Assembly (NCBI GenBank): GCA_016793465.1
Contig: JAEUJW010000053.1
Span: 186,001-250,000 of the forward strand
From: Myxococcales bacterium
GTDB lineage: Bacteria; Myxococcota; Polyangia; Nannocystales; Nannocystaceae
Direction: 5' to 3'
Length of the DNA stretch: 64,000 nt
Below are positions 1 through 8,907 of the stretch, in pieces. The translations under genes were made by a program, and so were the position numbers. Under the pieces are notes generated by a model. The model was not told the origin of the DNA. It made no database searches and saw nothing but the letters and a program-made list of their open reading frames with translations. Position 1 is the first letter of the stretch, and every line of letters starts with the position of its first letter.

Positions 1-3000
1 CGAGTAGGCGCACAGCGCCGAGGCGTCGCACTTGTGCAGGCCCCCGCCCTTGCGCGAGCGGATGGCCAGCTCGTCCTCGGTCGGCAAGCCGAAGGTGTCG
101 GGGTTGAACGGCACCTTCTGCACGAGGTACGTCAGCGTCCGGCTGTAGCGGTACACGTCCTTGCGGCTGCGCCGCACGTCGAAGCTGACCATCCGGCTCT
201 GCGAGCGGTTGTTGGCCAGCACCGCCTCGCACACGTCGTTCTCCGCCTCGCGCAGCAGCGCGTTGCGGACCTCGCGGGTGCACGCCCCCGAGGCCAGCAG
301 CGGCGCGAACAGGATCTTGATGTTGACCTCGTGGTCCGAGGTGTCGACGCCGCCCGAGTTGTCGAGGAACGAGGTGTAGTTCTGCCCGCCGAGCTTGGCG
401 AAGCCGACGCGCCCGCGGTCGGTGATCGAGAGGTTGGCGCCCTCGCTGAGCACGCGGCAGCGCAGCTGGTTCGAGTTGACCCGCACCGCGTCGTTGGCCT
501 TGTCGCCGACGTCGGCGTGGGTCTCGTCCTTGCTCTTCACGTAGGTGCCGATGCCGCCCATCCAGCACAGGTCGACCTTCAGGGTCAGGATGGCCCGGAT
601 CGCGTCCTCGCCGCTGACCGTCTGGTCGGGCCCGAAGCCGAGCAGCACCCGCGCCTCGGGCGCCAGCTCGAGCGACTTGGCGTTGCGCATGAACACCCCG
701 CCGCCCCTCGACAGCGCCTCGGCCTTGTAGTCGGTCCACTGCGAGCGCGGCAGGTTGAACAGCCGCTCGCGCTCGACGAACGACGTCTCCGGGTCCGGAT
801 CCGGGTCGACGAACACGTGCACGTGGTTGAAGGCCGCCAGCAGCTTGACCGTGCGGCTGCGCAGGAGGCCGTTGCCGAACACGTCGCCGCTCATGTCGCC
901 GACGCCGACCGCGGTGATCGTGTCGGTCTCGGGGTCGATGCCGAGCTCGCGGAAGCAGCGCTTGGTCGTCTCCCACGCGCCGCGGGCGGTGATGCCGGTC
1001 TCCTTGTGGTCGAACCCGTTGGAGCCGCCCGAGGCGAACGCGTCGTCGAGCCAGAAGTGGTGACGCATGCTGATCGCGTTGGCGGCGTCCGACAGGTGGG
1101 CGGTGCCCTTGTCGGCCGCGACCACCAGGTACGGGTCGGGGCCCTCGGTGTGGAGGATGCCCTCCGGGGTGACCGGCTTGCCGTCGACCACGTTGTCGGT
1201 GACCGAGCCGAGCGCCTCGATGAACACCTCGTAGTAGCGGTCGCCGGCGGCCCGCAGCTCGTTGCGGTCCTGCGGCGGCTGGCGCAGCACGAACCCGCCC
1301 TTGGCCCCGACCGGCACGATCAGCACGTTCTTGACCATCTGCGTGGCCATGAGCCCGTGGATCTCGGTGCGGAAGTCGTCGAGGCGGTCGCTGAAGCGGA
1401 TGCCGCCGCGGGCGACCTTGCCGCCGCGCAGGTGCACGCCCTCGAGGTCGGGGTGGTAGACCCAGATCTCGCGCAGCGGCTTGGGCTCGGGCCCGAACGG
1501 GATCTTCTGGGCGTCGAACTTGAACGCCATCGCCGGCGTCTCGCTGCGCTTGCTGCCCGGGGCCGCGGCCTTGAGGATGAACGCGTTGGTCCGCACGGTC
1601 GCGCGGACCACGTCCGCGACCGCCTTGAACACCCGGTCGGCGGTGTAGTCGACCACGTCGCGCAGCTCCTGCTCGAGCTGCTTGTCGGCGACCTCGGCGA
1701 GCTGCTCGTTGGCGACGCTCGGGTCGAACCGCGAGCCCAGCCAGGCGACCAGCGACTGCGTGACCGTCGGGTGGGCGACCAGCACCGAGCGCAGCAGGTC
1801 GGTCTGGTAGGGCGCGCGCACCTGGTGGAGGTAGGCCACGTAGGCCCGCAGGATCTCGACCTCGGTGGCCGTCATCGTCGTCGAGACGATCAGCTGGTTG
1901 AGCCCGTCGCGGCCCATGGTGCCGGCGAACACCGAGCGCAGCGCGTTGCGGATCTCGTCCTTGCGCGCGATGATCGCGGGGATCCGCTCGGGCCGCACGT
2001 CGAAGCGGTAGTTGTCGAGCTCGACCTCCATGGTGTGGGCGATGTGCACCGGCCGCACGTACTCGTCGACCACCTTGAAGCCGAACGAGGCGATCAGCGG
2101 CAGCTCGTCGCTGAGGTTCATGGCCGTGCGGTTGAACACCCGCAGGTTGAGGCTGCCCGGGTGCTCGCCGGTCGTCGACACGTAGAGGTCGCAGTCGAAC
2201 TCCGCCCCCTTGCGCAGGCTCTCCAGGCAGCGCAGGTCGCCGAGCAGGCGCTGGTCGCCGGCCCGCCGCTTGTGCTCCTCGGTGAACGCGCTCTGGTACA
2301 GCTCGAACAGGTCGTCGACCTCGCTCGCCGGGGCGAGCTCGCCGAGCGCCTCGCGCAGGCGCTCGTTCCAGCCCTTGGCGAGGGCCAGCACCTCGCCACG
2401 CACCCGCTCGGTGTCGACGACGGCCAGCGCCGACGGCCCGGTCATGTAGTAGTGCACGATGGCGTTGTCGTAGCGGTCCATGTACACGCCGAAGTCGGCG
2501 TAGGTCGCCCCGAACTCGCGCATGAGCTTCTCCTGGACCTGCAGGCGCAGCTCCTCGGAGAACTGCCCGCGCGGCAGGCTGACGAACGCGAACACGTAGC
2601 GCGCGTCCTCGCCGACGTCGATGTGCACGTCGGAGCCGCCCTCCTGCTCGGCCCGCAGCACGCGGTCGGTGAGCTCCCAGATGCGCTCCTCGGACTGCGT
2701 GAGCAGGTACTCGAGCGGCAGCGAGTTGAAGGCGTTGGTGATGCTCTTGCCGCGGTGCGAGTCGACCGACACGCTGCGGTCGGCCAGGATCTTGCGCAGG
2801 ACCACGCGCAGGAACGGGATCTCCTCCGGCGGGGTGTGCAGCGCCTTGTAGGTGAAGAGGCCGCTAATTAAACACACGCCGACCGGCTCGCCCGCGCGGC
2901 CGACCCGCGTGATGATGAAGTGCCCCGGCCGGCCCGCGCGGTGCACCGGCGACTCCTCCTTGGAGCGCTGGAAGCGGACCGTGCGGTCGAAGTCGCGGGC

Positions 3001-3765
3001 GTACTGGGCCAGCCGCTCCGCGTCGCGCTCGGCCGTCGCCACCGAGGTGGTGCCGAGCGCCGACATGCGCCGGCCCGCCTCGTCGTACTCCTCGACCGAC
3101 AGCAGCACGTAGTTCTCCTCGCACAGCCAGCGGACCATGCCCTCGGTCTCGCGCAGGGTCAGGCTGCGCTCGCCGCCCTCCTGGGTGGCCGCCCGCAGGT
3201 AGTCGTCGGCGAGGTCCTGCATGCGCCGCTTCATCGGCTGGAAGTCGCGGACCATGGCCTGGACGATGTGCAGGCGCTGCTTGAAGCGCTCGGCGATGTC
3301 CGGCGGGCAGCCGTCGGCGGCCAGCTCGACGCGGATGATCGACTCCGGCGCGCCCATGCCGATGCTGGTCAGGTTGCCCGCGCCGTCGCGCCGCACCTTC
3401 ATGACCGCGTTCATCAGCGAGACCAGCTCGACGTTGTCGCCGGCGAACAGCGCCCGCAGCGACGAGACGAGGAACGGCTGGTCCTCGACGCACGACTCGA
3501 GCACGAGGCCGTCGCCCTGCTGGCGCACCGCGGTGTTGATCTCCCCGCGCCCGCGCACCTTGATGGTCGCCAGCACCGACTCGAGCTGCTCGACCAGCTG
3601 CTCGTTGCCGGTGCGCCGCAGGTCGCGGACGTCGACCGACGTGAGCACCGCCTTGCATAGACCGGTCAGCAGATTCAGGTCCGTGCCCGGTAACTTCGGG
3701 ACATAGTTGGCCAGAACCTGACTGACCTCGTGAAGCCGTTGGGTGCTGAGTTTTGGCGTCGCCAT
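1..3765 (-). CDS. gdhB: NAD-specific glutamate dehydrogenase, large type (C-terminus beyond window)
   Basis: Oxidative deamination of glutamate to 2-oxoglutarate and ammonia with NAD in the cytoplasm. The 1,255 visible residues begin at an ATG at 3763-3765 (MATPKLSTQRLHEV) and stay open to the window edge, so the last few hundred residues are missing. A long N-terminal regulatory part is followed near residue 785 by VARGGIRFSDR and then VPVGAKGGFV, the segment with the catalytic lysine. GGIGTYVKS and GANLSITDRGRVGF are further landmarks of the ~180-kDa class rather than the 50-kDa hexameric enzymes. It diverges from pepP across 205 bp, which fits peptide and amino-acid catabolism. I see no convincing promoter for it. 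The family call is firm; the symbol follows Pseudomonas usage. Confidence 0.93.
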   Translation of the reverse strand, partial: MATPKLSTQRLHEVSQVLANYVPKLPGTDLNLLTGLCKAVLTSVDVRDLRRTGNEQLVEQLESVLATIKVRGRGEINTAVRQQGDGLVLESCVEDQPFLVSSLRALFAGDNVELVSLMNAVMKVRRDGAGNLTSIGMGAPESIIRVELAADGCPPDIAERFKQRLHIVQAMVRDFQPMKRRMQDLADDYLRAATQEGGERSLTLRETEGMVRWLCEENYVLLSVEEYDEAGRRMSALGTTSVATAERDAERLAQYARDFDRTVRFQRSKEESPVHRAGRPGHFIITRVGRAGEPVGVCLISGLFTYKALHTPPEEIPFLRVVLRKILADRSVSVDSHRGKSITNAFNSLPLEYLLTQSEERIWELTDRVLRAEQEGGSDVHIDVGEDARYVFAFVSLPRGQFSEELRLQVQEKLMREFGATYADFGVYMDRYDNAIVHYYMTGPSALAVVDTERVRGEVLALAKGWNERLREALGELAPASEVDDLFELYQSAFTEEHKRRAGDQRLLGDLRCLESLRKGAEFDCDLYVSTTGEHPGSLNLRVFNRTAMNLSDELPLIASFGFKVVDEYVRPVHIAHTMEVELDNYRFDVRPERIPAIIARKDEIRNALRSVFAGTMGRDGLNQLIVSTTMTATEVEILRAYVAYLHQVRAPYQTDLLRSVLVAHPTVTQSLVAWLGSRFDPSVANEQLAEVADKQLEQELRDVVDYTADRVFKAVADVVRATVRTNAFILKAAAPGSKRSETPAMAFKFDAQKIPFGPEPKPLREIWVYHPDLEGVHLRGGKVARGGIRFSDRLDDFRTEIHGLMATQMVKNVLIVPVGAKGGFVLRQPPQDRNELRAAGDRYYEVFIEALGSVTDNVVDGKPVTPEGILHTEGPDPYLVVAADKGTAHLSDAANAISMRHHFWLDDAFASGGSNGFDHKETGITARGAWETTKRCFRELGIDPETDTITAVGVGDMSGDVFGNGLLRSRTVKLLAAFNHVHVFVDPDPDPETSFVERERLFNLPRSQWTDYKAEALSRGGGVFMRNAKSLELAPEARVLLGFGPDQTVSGEDAIRAILTLKVDLCWMGGIGTYVKSKDETHADVGDKANDAVRVNSNQLRCRVLSEGANLSITDRGRVGFAKLGGQNYTSFLDNSGGVDTSDHEVNIKILFAPLLASGACTREVRNALLREAENDVCEAVLANNRSQSRMVSFDVRRSRKDVYRYSRTLTYLVQKVPFNPDTFGLPTEDELAIRSRKGGGLHKCDASALCAYS

Positions 3766-3955
3766 CGGCCGCAACGATCGTGCAGGCGGCCCCCCTCGCG
3801 CAATCCCCCCGGCCGCCTCCCGATCTCCGGCCCCCGCGCGCGACAACCATCCGCTCGCCCCGCCCCGCCGCCCGCCCACGCGCGCCGGGCCCGGCACGCG
3901 CGCGCGCAGCCCCCTGCACACCCGGCTCGTATGACGTGACGCACGCGAATCCGGC

Positions 3956-3961
3956 TATGCT
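3956..3961 (+). promoter_or_regulatory. -10 element TATGCT of pepP
   Basis: TATGCT ends 9 nt before the pepP ATG, so transcription would start at or next to the start codon (leaderless). A weak -35 candidate, ATGACG, lies at 3931-3936. No Shine-Dalgarno sequence is present. The identical hexamer precedes manC, the 19385 glycosyltransferase and the lipoprotein starting at 58018. Confidence 0.5.
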
Positions 3962-3970
3962 GGCCCGCCG

Positions 3971-5290
3971 ATGGACACGCCCACCCCCCCGCTCTCCGTC
4001 CACGCCGAACGCCGCCGCCGCCTCGGCGCACGCATGGGCGACGCGGCCCTCGTCCTCCACGCCGGCGCCCTGCAGACCCGCTCCAACGACACCGAGCACC
4101 GCTTCCGCCCGTACACCGATTTCCACTACCTCACCGGCCTCGCCGAGCCCGGCGCCGTGCTCGTGTTCCGCCCGCGCCGCGAGCCCGCGCTCGCCGTGTT
4201 CGTCCCGCCGCAGGACGAACGTGACATCACATACAACGGCCGGCGCCCGGGGCCCGACGCGATCCGCGAGCGCATCGGCGCCGACGTCGCCCACCCGACG
4301 AGCGAGCTGGCGGGCGTGCTCCCGAAGCTGCTGTCCGGCGTCGAGACGGTCCACGTGCCGTTCGCCGGCTCGCCCGCCGCCGACCGCCTGGTCCGCGACG
4401 CCATCGAGGCCCTGCGCGCCAACGAACGCGGCGGCGACGTCGCCCCCGAGTGCCTCCGCGACGCCCGCGTGCTGCTCGGCGAGGACCGCATCGTCAAGGA
4501 CGCGCCCGCGCTCGCCAGCCTGCGCCGCGCCATCGAGATCTCCGGCGCCGCCCACGTCGCCGCCATGCGGGCCACCCGCGCCGGCATGCACGAGTACGAG
4601 ATCGAGGCGATCCTCCACCACGAGTTCCTGCGCCGCGGCAGCACCGGCCCCGGCTACACCAGCATCGTCGGCTGCGGCGCCAACGCCGTGACCCTCCACT
4701 ACATCGCCAACCGCAGCCGCCTGCACGACGGCCAGCTGCTGCTGGTCGACGCCGGCGCCGAGTGGGACCTGTTCACCGGCGACATCACCCGCACCTGGCC
4801 GGTCTCGGGCCGCTTCACCCCCGCCCAGCGCGACGCCTACGCCGTGGTGCTCGCCGCCAACGAGGCCGGCATCGCCGCCGCGACCGAGGGCAGCAGCCTC
4901 GACGCCATCCACCACGTGTGCCTGCGCCGCCTCGCCGGGGGCCTGCGCGACCTCGGCCTGCTGTCCGCCTCGCTCGACGAGATCCTCGAGAAGGAGCTCT
5001 ACAAGAAGTACTACCCCCACCGCACCAGCCACTGGCTCGGCGCCGATGTCCACGACGCCGGCCGCTACGTCGCGCAGGGCACCGCCCGCCCGCTCGTGCC
5101 CGGCATGGTGCTCACCGTCGAGCCCGCGCTCTACATCCCCGAGGGCGACGACGCCGCCCCCGCCGAGCTCCGCGGCCTCGGCGTCCGCGTCGAGGACGAC
5201 GTGCTCGTCACCGCCGCCGCGCCGGAGGTGCTGACCGCGGGCGTGCCCAAGCAGATCGCCGAGCTCGAGGACCTCGTCGGACGCGGATAG
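3971..5290 (+). CDS. pepP: Xaa-Pro aminopeptidase (M24B)
   Basis: Cytoplasmic metallopeptidase that removes an N-terminal residue preceding proline. The 439 residues comprise an N-terminal aminopeptidase-P domain (about 1-170) and an M24 pita-bread domain. All five expected metal ligands are visible: Asp260 (LLLVDAGAEW), Asp271 (GDITRTWP), His354 (RTSHWLGADVHD), Glu384 (TVEPALY) and Glu408 (VRVEDDVL). The length matches bacterial PepP. The ATG at 3971 is preceded by a TATGCT element and no ribosome binding site. The gene converges with the antiporter gene 12 bp downstream and diverges from glutamate dehydrogenase, suggesting a peptide and amino-acid degradation context. Confidence 0.95.
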   Translation: MDTPTPPLSVHAERRRRLGARMGDAALVLHAGALQTRSNDTEHRFRPYTDFHYLTGLAEPGAVLVFRPRREPALAVFVPPQDERDITYNGRRPGPDAIRERIGADVAHPTSELAGVLPKLLSGVETVHVPFAGSPAADRLVRDAIEALRANERGGDVAPECLRDARVLLGEDRIVKDAPALASLRRAIEISGAAHVAAMRATRAGMHEYEIEAILHHEFLRRGSTGPGYTSIVGCGANAVTLHYIANRSRLHDGQLLLVDAGAEWDLFTGDITRTWPVSGRFTPAQRDAYAVVLAANEAGIAAATEGSSLDAIHHVCLRRLAGGLRDLGLLSASLDEILEKELYKKYYPHRTSHWLGADVHDAGRYVAQGTARPLVPGMVLTVEPALYIPEGDDAAPAELRGLGVRVEDDVLVTAAAPEVLTAGVPKQIAELEDLVGRG

Positions 5291-5302
5291 ACCGACGACG
5301 CG

Positions 5303-6733
5303 TCAGCCCGCGTGGTGCCCGCGTGGCGACGGCGCCGGCGCGTCGGCGAAGCCGCGCTCGCCGAGCACGAGGTGCAGGATCGGCGTGGTCGCGAACGTCG
5401 TCACCAGGGCCATGAGCACGAGCATGGCGAACAGCGTCGGCGACAGCACGCCCATGTCGAGCCCGACGTTAAGCACGATCAGCTCCATCAGCCCGCGGGT
5501 GTTCATCAGCACGCCGAGGGCCGTGCTCTCGCGCCAGCCGAGCCCGGTGAGGCGGGCCGCGAGGAACGAGCCGCCGAACTTGCCGAGCGTGGCGACCAGG
5601 ATGATCGCCCCGCACATCAGCCAGTCGGTCACCCCGCTGACGAGCCCGACCTGCGTGCGCATGCCGGTGAACGCGAAGAACACCGGCAGGAACAGCACCA
5701 CCACCACGTCCTCGAGGCGCACGCGGATCTGCTCGGCGAGGCGGCCCTCGTGGGGGAGGAACGCCCCGAGGAGGAACGCCCCGAACAGCGCGTGGATGCC
5801 GGCCGCCTCGGTGGCCAGGGCCGACAGCAGCAGCGCCACCACCACCACCGCGAGGGCGCCCTGCGACAGCGGCCCCGACCCGGCGTCCTCGCGGGCGGCG
5901 AAGCGGCGCAGCAGCGGGCGGACCAGCGCGAACATCACCGCCAGGTAGGCGGCGACGTAGCCGATCGTCCAGGCCGCGCCGTCCAGCTGCGCGCTGGCCA
6001 CGCTGGCGACGAACGCCAGCAGCGTCCACGCGCTCACGTCGTCGACGGCGGCGCAGGTCAGCGCGGTCACGCCGAGCGGCGTGCTCTGGACCCGCTGGTC
6101 GGTGAGGATGCGGGCCAGCACCGGGAACGCGGTGACCGACAGCGACACCCCGACGAACAGCGAGAACACGGTGAAGCTGATGTTCTGGTAGCCGTACAGC
6201 GGGTAGAGCGCGAGCGCCAGGGTCGCGCCGAGCAGGAACGGGGTCACGATGCTCGCGTGGGAGATCGCCAGGGTCGTGTGGCCGTGGCCGCGGAGGCGCC
6301 GCGGGTCGAGCTCGAGGCCGACGAGGAACATGAACAGGACCACCCCGATCTTCGAGAGGATCCCGAGCAGCGGCGCCGCCGAGGCCGGCAGCAGGAACGC
6401 CGCCGCCCCGGGGGCGAGCGCTCCGAGCAGCGACGGCCCGAGCATCAGGCCCGCGACGATCTCCCCGATCACCGGCGGCTGCCGGAGGTAGCGCTTGAAC
6501 AGCCAGCCGAGCCCCCGCGCCAGCAGCACGACCACCGCCAGCGCCAGCAGCACGGTCGCCAGCGGCGAGCCGTGGGCCTCGCTCGCCGCCGCGACCGGCG
6601 ACGCGCTCGCCGGGGCGCCCAGGTCCTCGCCGCGCCCGCGGATGAAAAAGTACAGCCCGACCGTCGCGGCGATCATCGTCACGTAGCCCACCATCGTGGT
6701 GAAGCGGCTGGCCCGCGGCTCGGACTGCGTCAT
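5303..6733 (-). CDS. CPA2-family cation/proton antiporter (Kef/Nha type)
   Basis: Inner-membrane monovalent cation/H+ exchanger. The 476 residues begin with a membrane segment (about 13-30), a charged Ala-rich linker, then the 12-13 helix Na/H-exchanger fold. Typical CPA2 segments are PPVIGEIVAGLMLGPSLLG, VLFMFLVGLELDP, AFPVLARILTD followed by CAAVDDVSAW (the acidic pair in the ion site), and a C-terminal NTRGLMELIVLN. There is no C-terminal TrkA-N or RCK domain, so it is the short form. It converges with pepP (12 bp gap). Whether it carries Na+ or K+ cannot be told from sequence. Confidence 0.9.
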   Translation of the reverse strand: MTQSEPRASRFTTMVGYVTMIAATVGLYFFIRGRGEDLGAPASASPVAAASEAHGSPLATVLLALAVVVLLARGLGWLFKRYLRQPPVIGEIVAGLMLGPSLLGALAPGAAAFLLPASAAPLLGILSKIGVVLFMFLVGLELDPRRLRGHGHTTLAISHASIVTPFLLGATLALALYPLYGYQNISFTVFSLFVGVSLSVTAFPVLARILTDQRVQSTPLGVTALTCAAVDDVSAWTLLAFVASVASAQLDGAAWTIGYVAAYLAVMFALVRPLLRRFAAREDAGSGPLSQGALAVVVVALLLSALATEAAGIHALFGAFLLGAFLPHEGRLAEQIRVRLEDVVVVLFLPVFFAFTGMRTQVGLVSGVTDWLMCGAIILVATLGKFGGSFLAARLTGLGWRESTALGVLMNTRGLMELIVLNVGLDMGVLSPTLFAMLVLMALVTTFATTPILHLVLGERGFADAPAPSPRGHHAG

Positions 6734-7256
6734 GGCCCATGAGTTGGCCGAGGCGGCGACCGGGCGTCAAGCGCGGCCGGCGTCCCCCGCTCCGCGGGCC
6801 GCGGCGGCGGGTCCACGGGCCCGATCGCGGGCGACGCCGCGGCCCGGCGGCACGCCCGCACCGGCGCCGTGGTCCACCTCGTCGCACATGCAACCGACGG
6901 CGGTCCGACCGCGTTTCCCCGGCGCCGCGCCCCTTTGCCCGGGCCCGGGGATCTCCTGTCCCAACGGTCAGCCGCGGCGTTGCCGGCCGCGGCACGGCGG
7001 ACGCGCCGCGGGCCGCCGGGGCGCGCGGCCACGCCCGCCGTTCGTCACCTGTCCCTCGGGCCATCTGCCGCGCGCCTCGCCGTCGGCGTCGGCGAGGCCG
7101 GTGCGCGCGCGGCCGCGGCCGGTCGCCGGCATGCGCGGCGCCGTCCGTCGGCGGCCCGCGGTTCGCGATCGTCGATGTGAATCCGGGTTCGCTTCGCCGA
7201 GCAAACCGCCTTATCCTTGGACGCCTTCCCGGCGACCAGGGAACGGCGAGGCAGCG
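6734..7256. other. 523-bp intergenic region without supported gene
   Basis: Extremely GC-rich spacer between the divergent antiporter and coiled-coil genes. Open frames on both strands read as Arg/Pro/Ala-rich low-complexity peptides with no start-site logic, so I call none. TATCCT at 7212-7217 could be the -10 for the 7257 gene, leaving a leader of about 35 nt with its ribosome binding site. Confidence 0.5.
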
Positions 7257-8225
7257 ATGGCGGACCCCGGGGACATCTGGCAGCGATACGACGCCAAGGT
7301 CATGCAGATCCAGGTGACCGAGGCCCGCGTCGCGGCCCTCGAGAAGGAGCTCGCGCAGGTCCGCGAGGAGCGCGATCACTGGGCCGGCGTGTGTCGCGAC
7401 CTCGGCAAGAAGCTCTCGGTCGCCCGCTCGCTGGCCGAGCGCCTGCGCAGCGCCGAACGCAAGGTCGAGCGCCAGCAGGCCGACCGCGCCGCCGCCGACC
7501 GCAACCTCATCCCCGCCGGCGTCGGCGCCGGCGCCCGGCCCGACACCCTGCGGGCCCGCCGGCCCGCGGAGCTGCAGGCCGGCGCCGCCGCCATCGACAC
7601 CCGCCACGAGCTCGACCGGGCGCGCGAGGTCCTCGGCCTCGTGCTCACCGCCCTGACCAAGGCGCTCGACGACGACGAGGTCGCCGAGCTCGGCAGCAAG
7701 CTGCGCCACCACGCCGGCGGCAAGCTGCTGCAGAGCATCACCCGCGGCTCGCTGACCCTCGTGCCGGTCGACGGCCGCTACCTCGTCGACCGCGGCTGGC
7801 TGCTCCAGCTCGACCTCGCGGGTCTGCGGCGCGAGCTCGACGTCGCGGCCCAGTCGGGCATCTACACCATGCCCGACGACTCGGCGCCCGCGGGCGAGCT
7901 GTCGGCCGTCGACATCGACATCGAGGAGACCGAGCTCGACCACGATCACGACGGCCTCGACGGCCTCCCGCCGCCGCCGCCGGTCTCGCTCGCGGGCCTC
8001 GGCAACCAGCCGCCGCTGCTGTCGGCGCTGCCCGAGGAGCACGACGCCGGCCTGCTACGCCCCGGCGCCCTGCCGACCCGCGGCCCGCACCCGCCGCAAG
8101 ATCCGGCCGACGCCGCCGCCTCGCGGCCGCTGGTCGACACCGTGCGCACCCAGGCCCCGGCCCCGCCGGCCTTCATCCCCAACCTGCGGATCGGCCGCCT
8201 GATCAAGAACCCGGGCGCGACCTGA
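7257..8225 (+). CDS. Hypothetical coiled-coil protein
   Basis: 322-residue soluble protein of unknown function. Residues about 15-85 form a long heptad-rich coiled coil (VAALEKELAQVREERDHW onward). A middle helical region (about 115-160) contains KALDDDEVAELGSKLRHH. The last 100 residues are acidic then proline-rich (DIDIEETELDHDHDG, PPPPPVSLAG) and look disordered, ending in a basic IGRLIKNPGAT tail. The ATG at 7257 is preceded by a GAGG-containing ribosome binding site. It lies 37 bp upstream of the DNA glycosylase gene, which has its own -10-like element. I do not recognise a family; a cytoskeletal or scaffold role would be a guess. Confidence 0.75.
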   Translation: MADPGDIWQRYDAKVMQIQVTEARVAALEKELAQVREERDHWAGVCRDLGKKLSVARSLAERLRSAERKVERQQADRAAADRNLIPAGVGAGARPDTLRARRPAELQAGAAAIDTRHELDRAREVLGLVLTALTKALDDDEVAELGSKLRHHAGGKLLQSITRGSLTLVPVDGRYLVDRGWLLQLDLAGLRRELDVAAQSGIYTMPDDSAPAGELSAVDIDIEETELDHDHDGLDGLPPPPPVSLAGLGNQPPLLSALPEEHDAGLLRPGALPTRGPHPPQDPADAAASRPLVDTVRTQAPAPPAFIPNLRIGRLIKNPGAT

Positions 8226-8250
8226 GCGGTCCGCCGGCCGCGCCGCGGTG

Positions 8251-8256
8251 TAGACT
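8251..8256 (+). promoter_or_regulatory. -10 element TAGACT of the DNA glycosylase gene
   Basis: TAGACT ends 6 nt before the GTG start, in the short gap after the coiled-coil gene, with no Shine-Dalgarno sequence. The geometry suits a leaderless transcript. No good -35 is seen. Confidence 0.4.
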
Positions 8257-8262
8257 GCGCGC

Positions 8263-8907
8263 GTGCCACGGACCCGGCTCGCGTTCGACACCGCCGCCTA
8301 CGATCACCTGCGCCGCAGCGACCGCCGCATGGGGGCGCTGGTCGAGCGCGTCGGCCCGCCGACCCTCACGCTCGAGCGCCTCGGCGACCCCTACGCCGCG
8401 CTCGTGCGCTCGATCGTCTACCAGCAGCTCACCGGCAAGGCCGCGGCGACCATCCTCGGCCGCGTGTGCGCGCTGCACGGCTCCGAGGCCGTCCCGAGCC
8501 CGGCGCAGGTGCTGGCGACCCGCGACGCCCGCCTGCGCGCGGCCGGGCTCTCGACCGCCAAGACCGCCGCGCTGAAGGACCTCGCGCGCCGTGCCCACGC
8601 CGGCGAGATCCCGTCGTACCGCAGCCTCGTGCGCATGACCGACGACGCGATCGTCGAGCGCCTCACCGAGGTCCGCGGCATCGGCCGCTGGTCGGTCGAG
8701 ATGATGCTCATCTTCCGCATGGGCCGCCCCGACGTGTGGCCGGTCGGCGACTACGCCGTGCGCAAGAGCTACGCCGCGCTGCACGGCCTCGACGAGCTGC
8801 CGAGCGTGCGGGCGCTCGAGCAGCTCGGCGAGCCCTACCGTCCGTTCCGCAGCGCCGCCGCCTGGTACCTGTGGCGCGCGCTCGACACGGCTACTCCGGG
8901 AAGTTGA
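8263..8907 (+). CDS. DNA-3-methyladenine glycosylase II (HhH-GPD, AlkA-like)
   Basis: Base-excision repair enzyme removing alkylated purines. The 214 residues cover the helix-hairpin-helix GPD fold: VRSIVYQQLTGKAA near residue 45, the hairpin EVRGIGRWSVEMM (about 135-147) and WPVGDYAVRK carrying the catalytic aspartate near 163. It lacks the extra N-terminal domain of E. coli AlkA and matches the shorter MAG-type proteins. The start is a GTG 6 nt after a TAGACT hexamer. Its 3' end overlaps the convergent lipoprotein gene by 17 bp. Confidence 0.92.
   Translation: MPRTRLAFDTAAYDHLRRSDRRMGALVERVGPPTLTLERLGDPYAALVRSIVYQQLTGKAAATILGRVCALHGSEAVPSPAQVLATRDARLRAAGLSTAKTAALKDLARRAHAGEIPSYRSLVRMTDDAIVERLTEVRGIGRWSVEMMLIFRMGRPDVWPVGDYAVRKSYAALHGLDELPSVRALEQLGEPYRPFRSAAAWYLWRALDTATPGS

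Noticed and set aside
34..2871. 945-codon plus-strand open frame
   Set aside because: It lies antisense to glutamate dehydrogenase and reads as Val/Glu/Arg/His-rich low complexity, a by-product of G/C third positions on the other strand.
6730..7180. Possible small proteins in the 6.7-7.3 kb gap
   Set aside because: Arg/Pro/Ala-rich on all frames, mutually overlapping on both strands, with no start signals.
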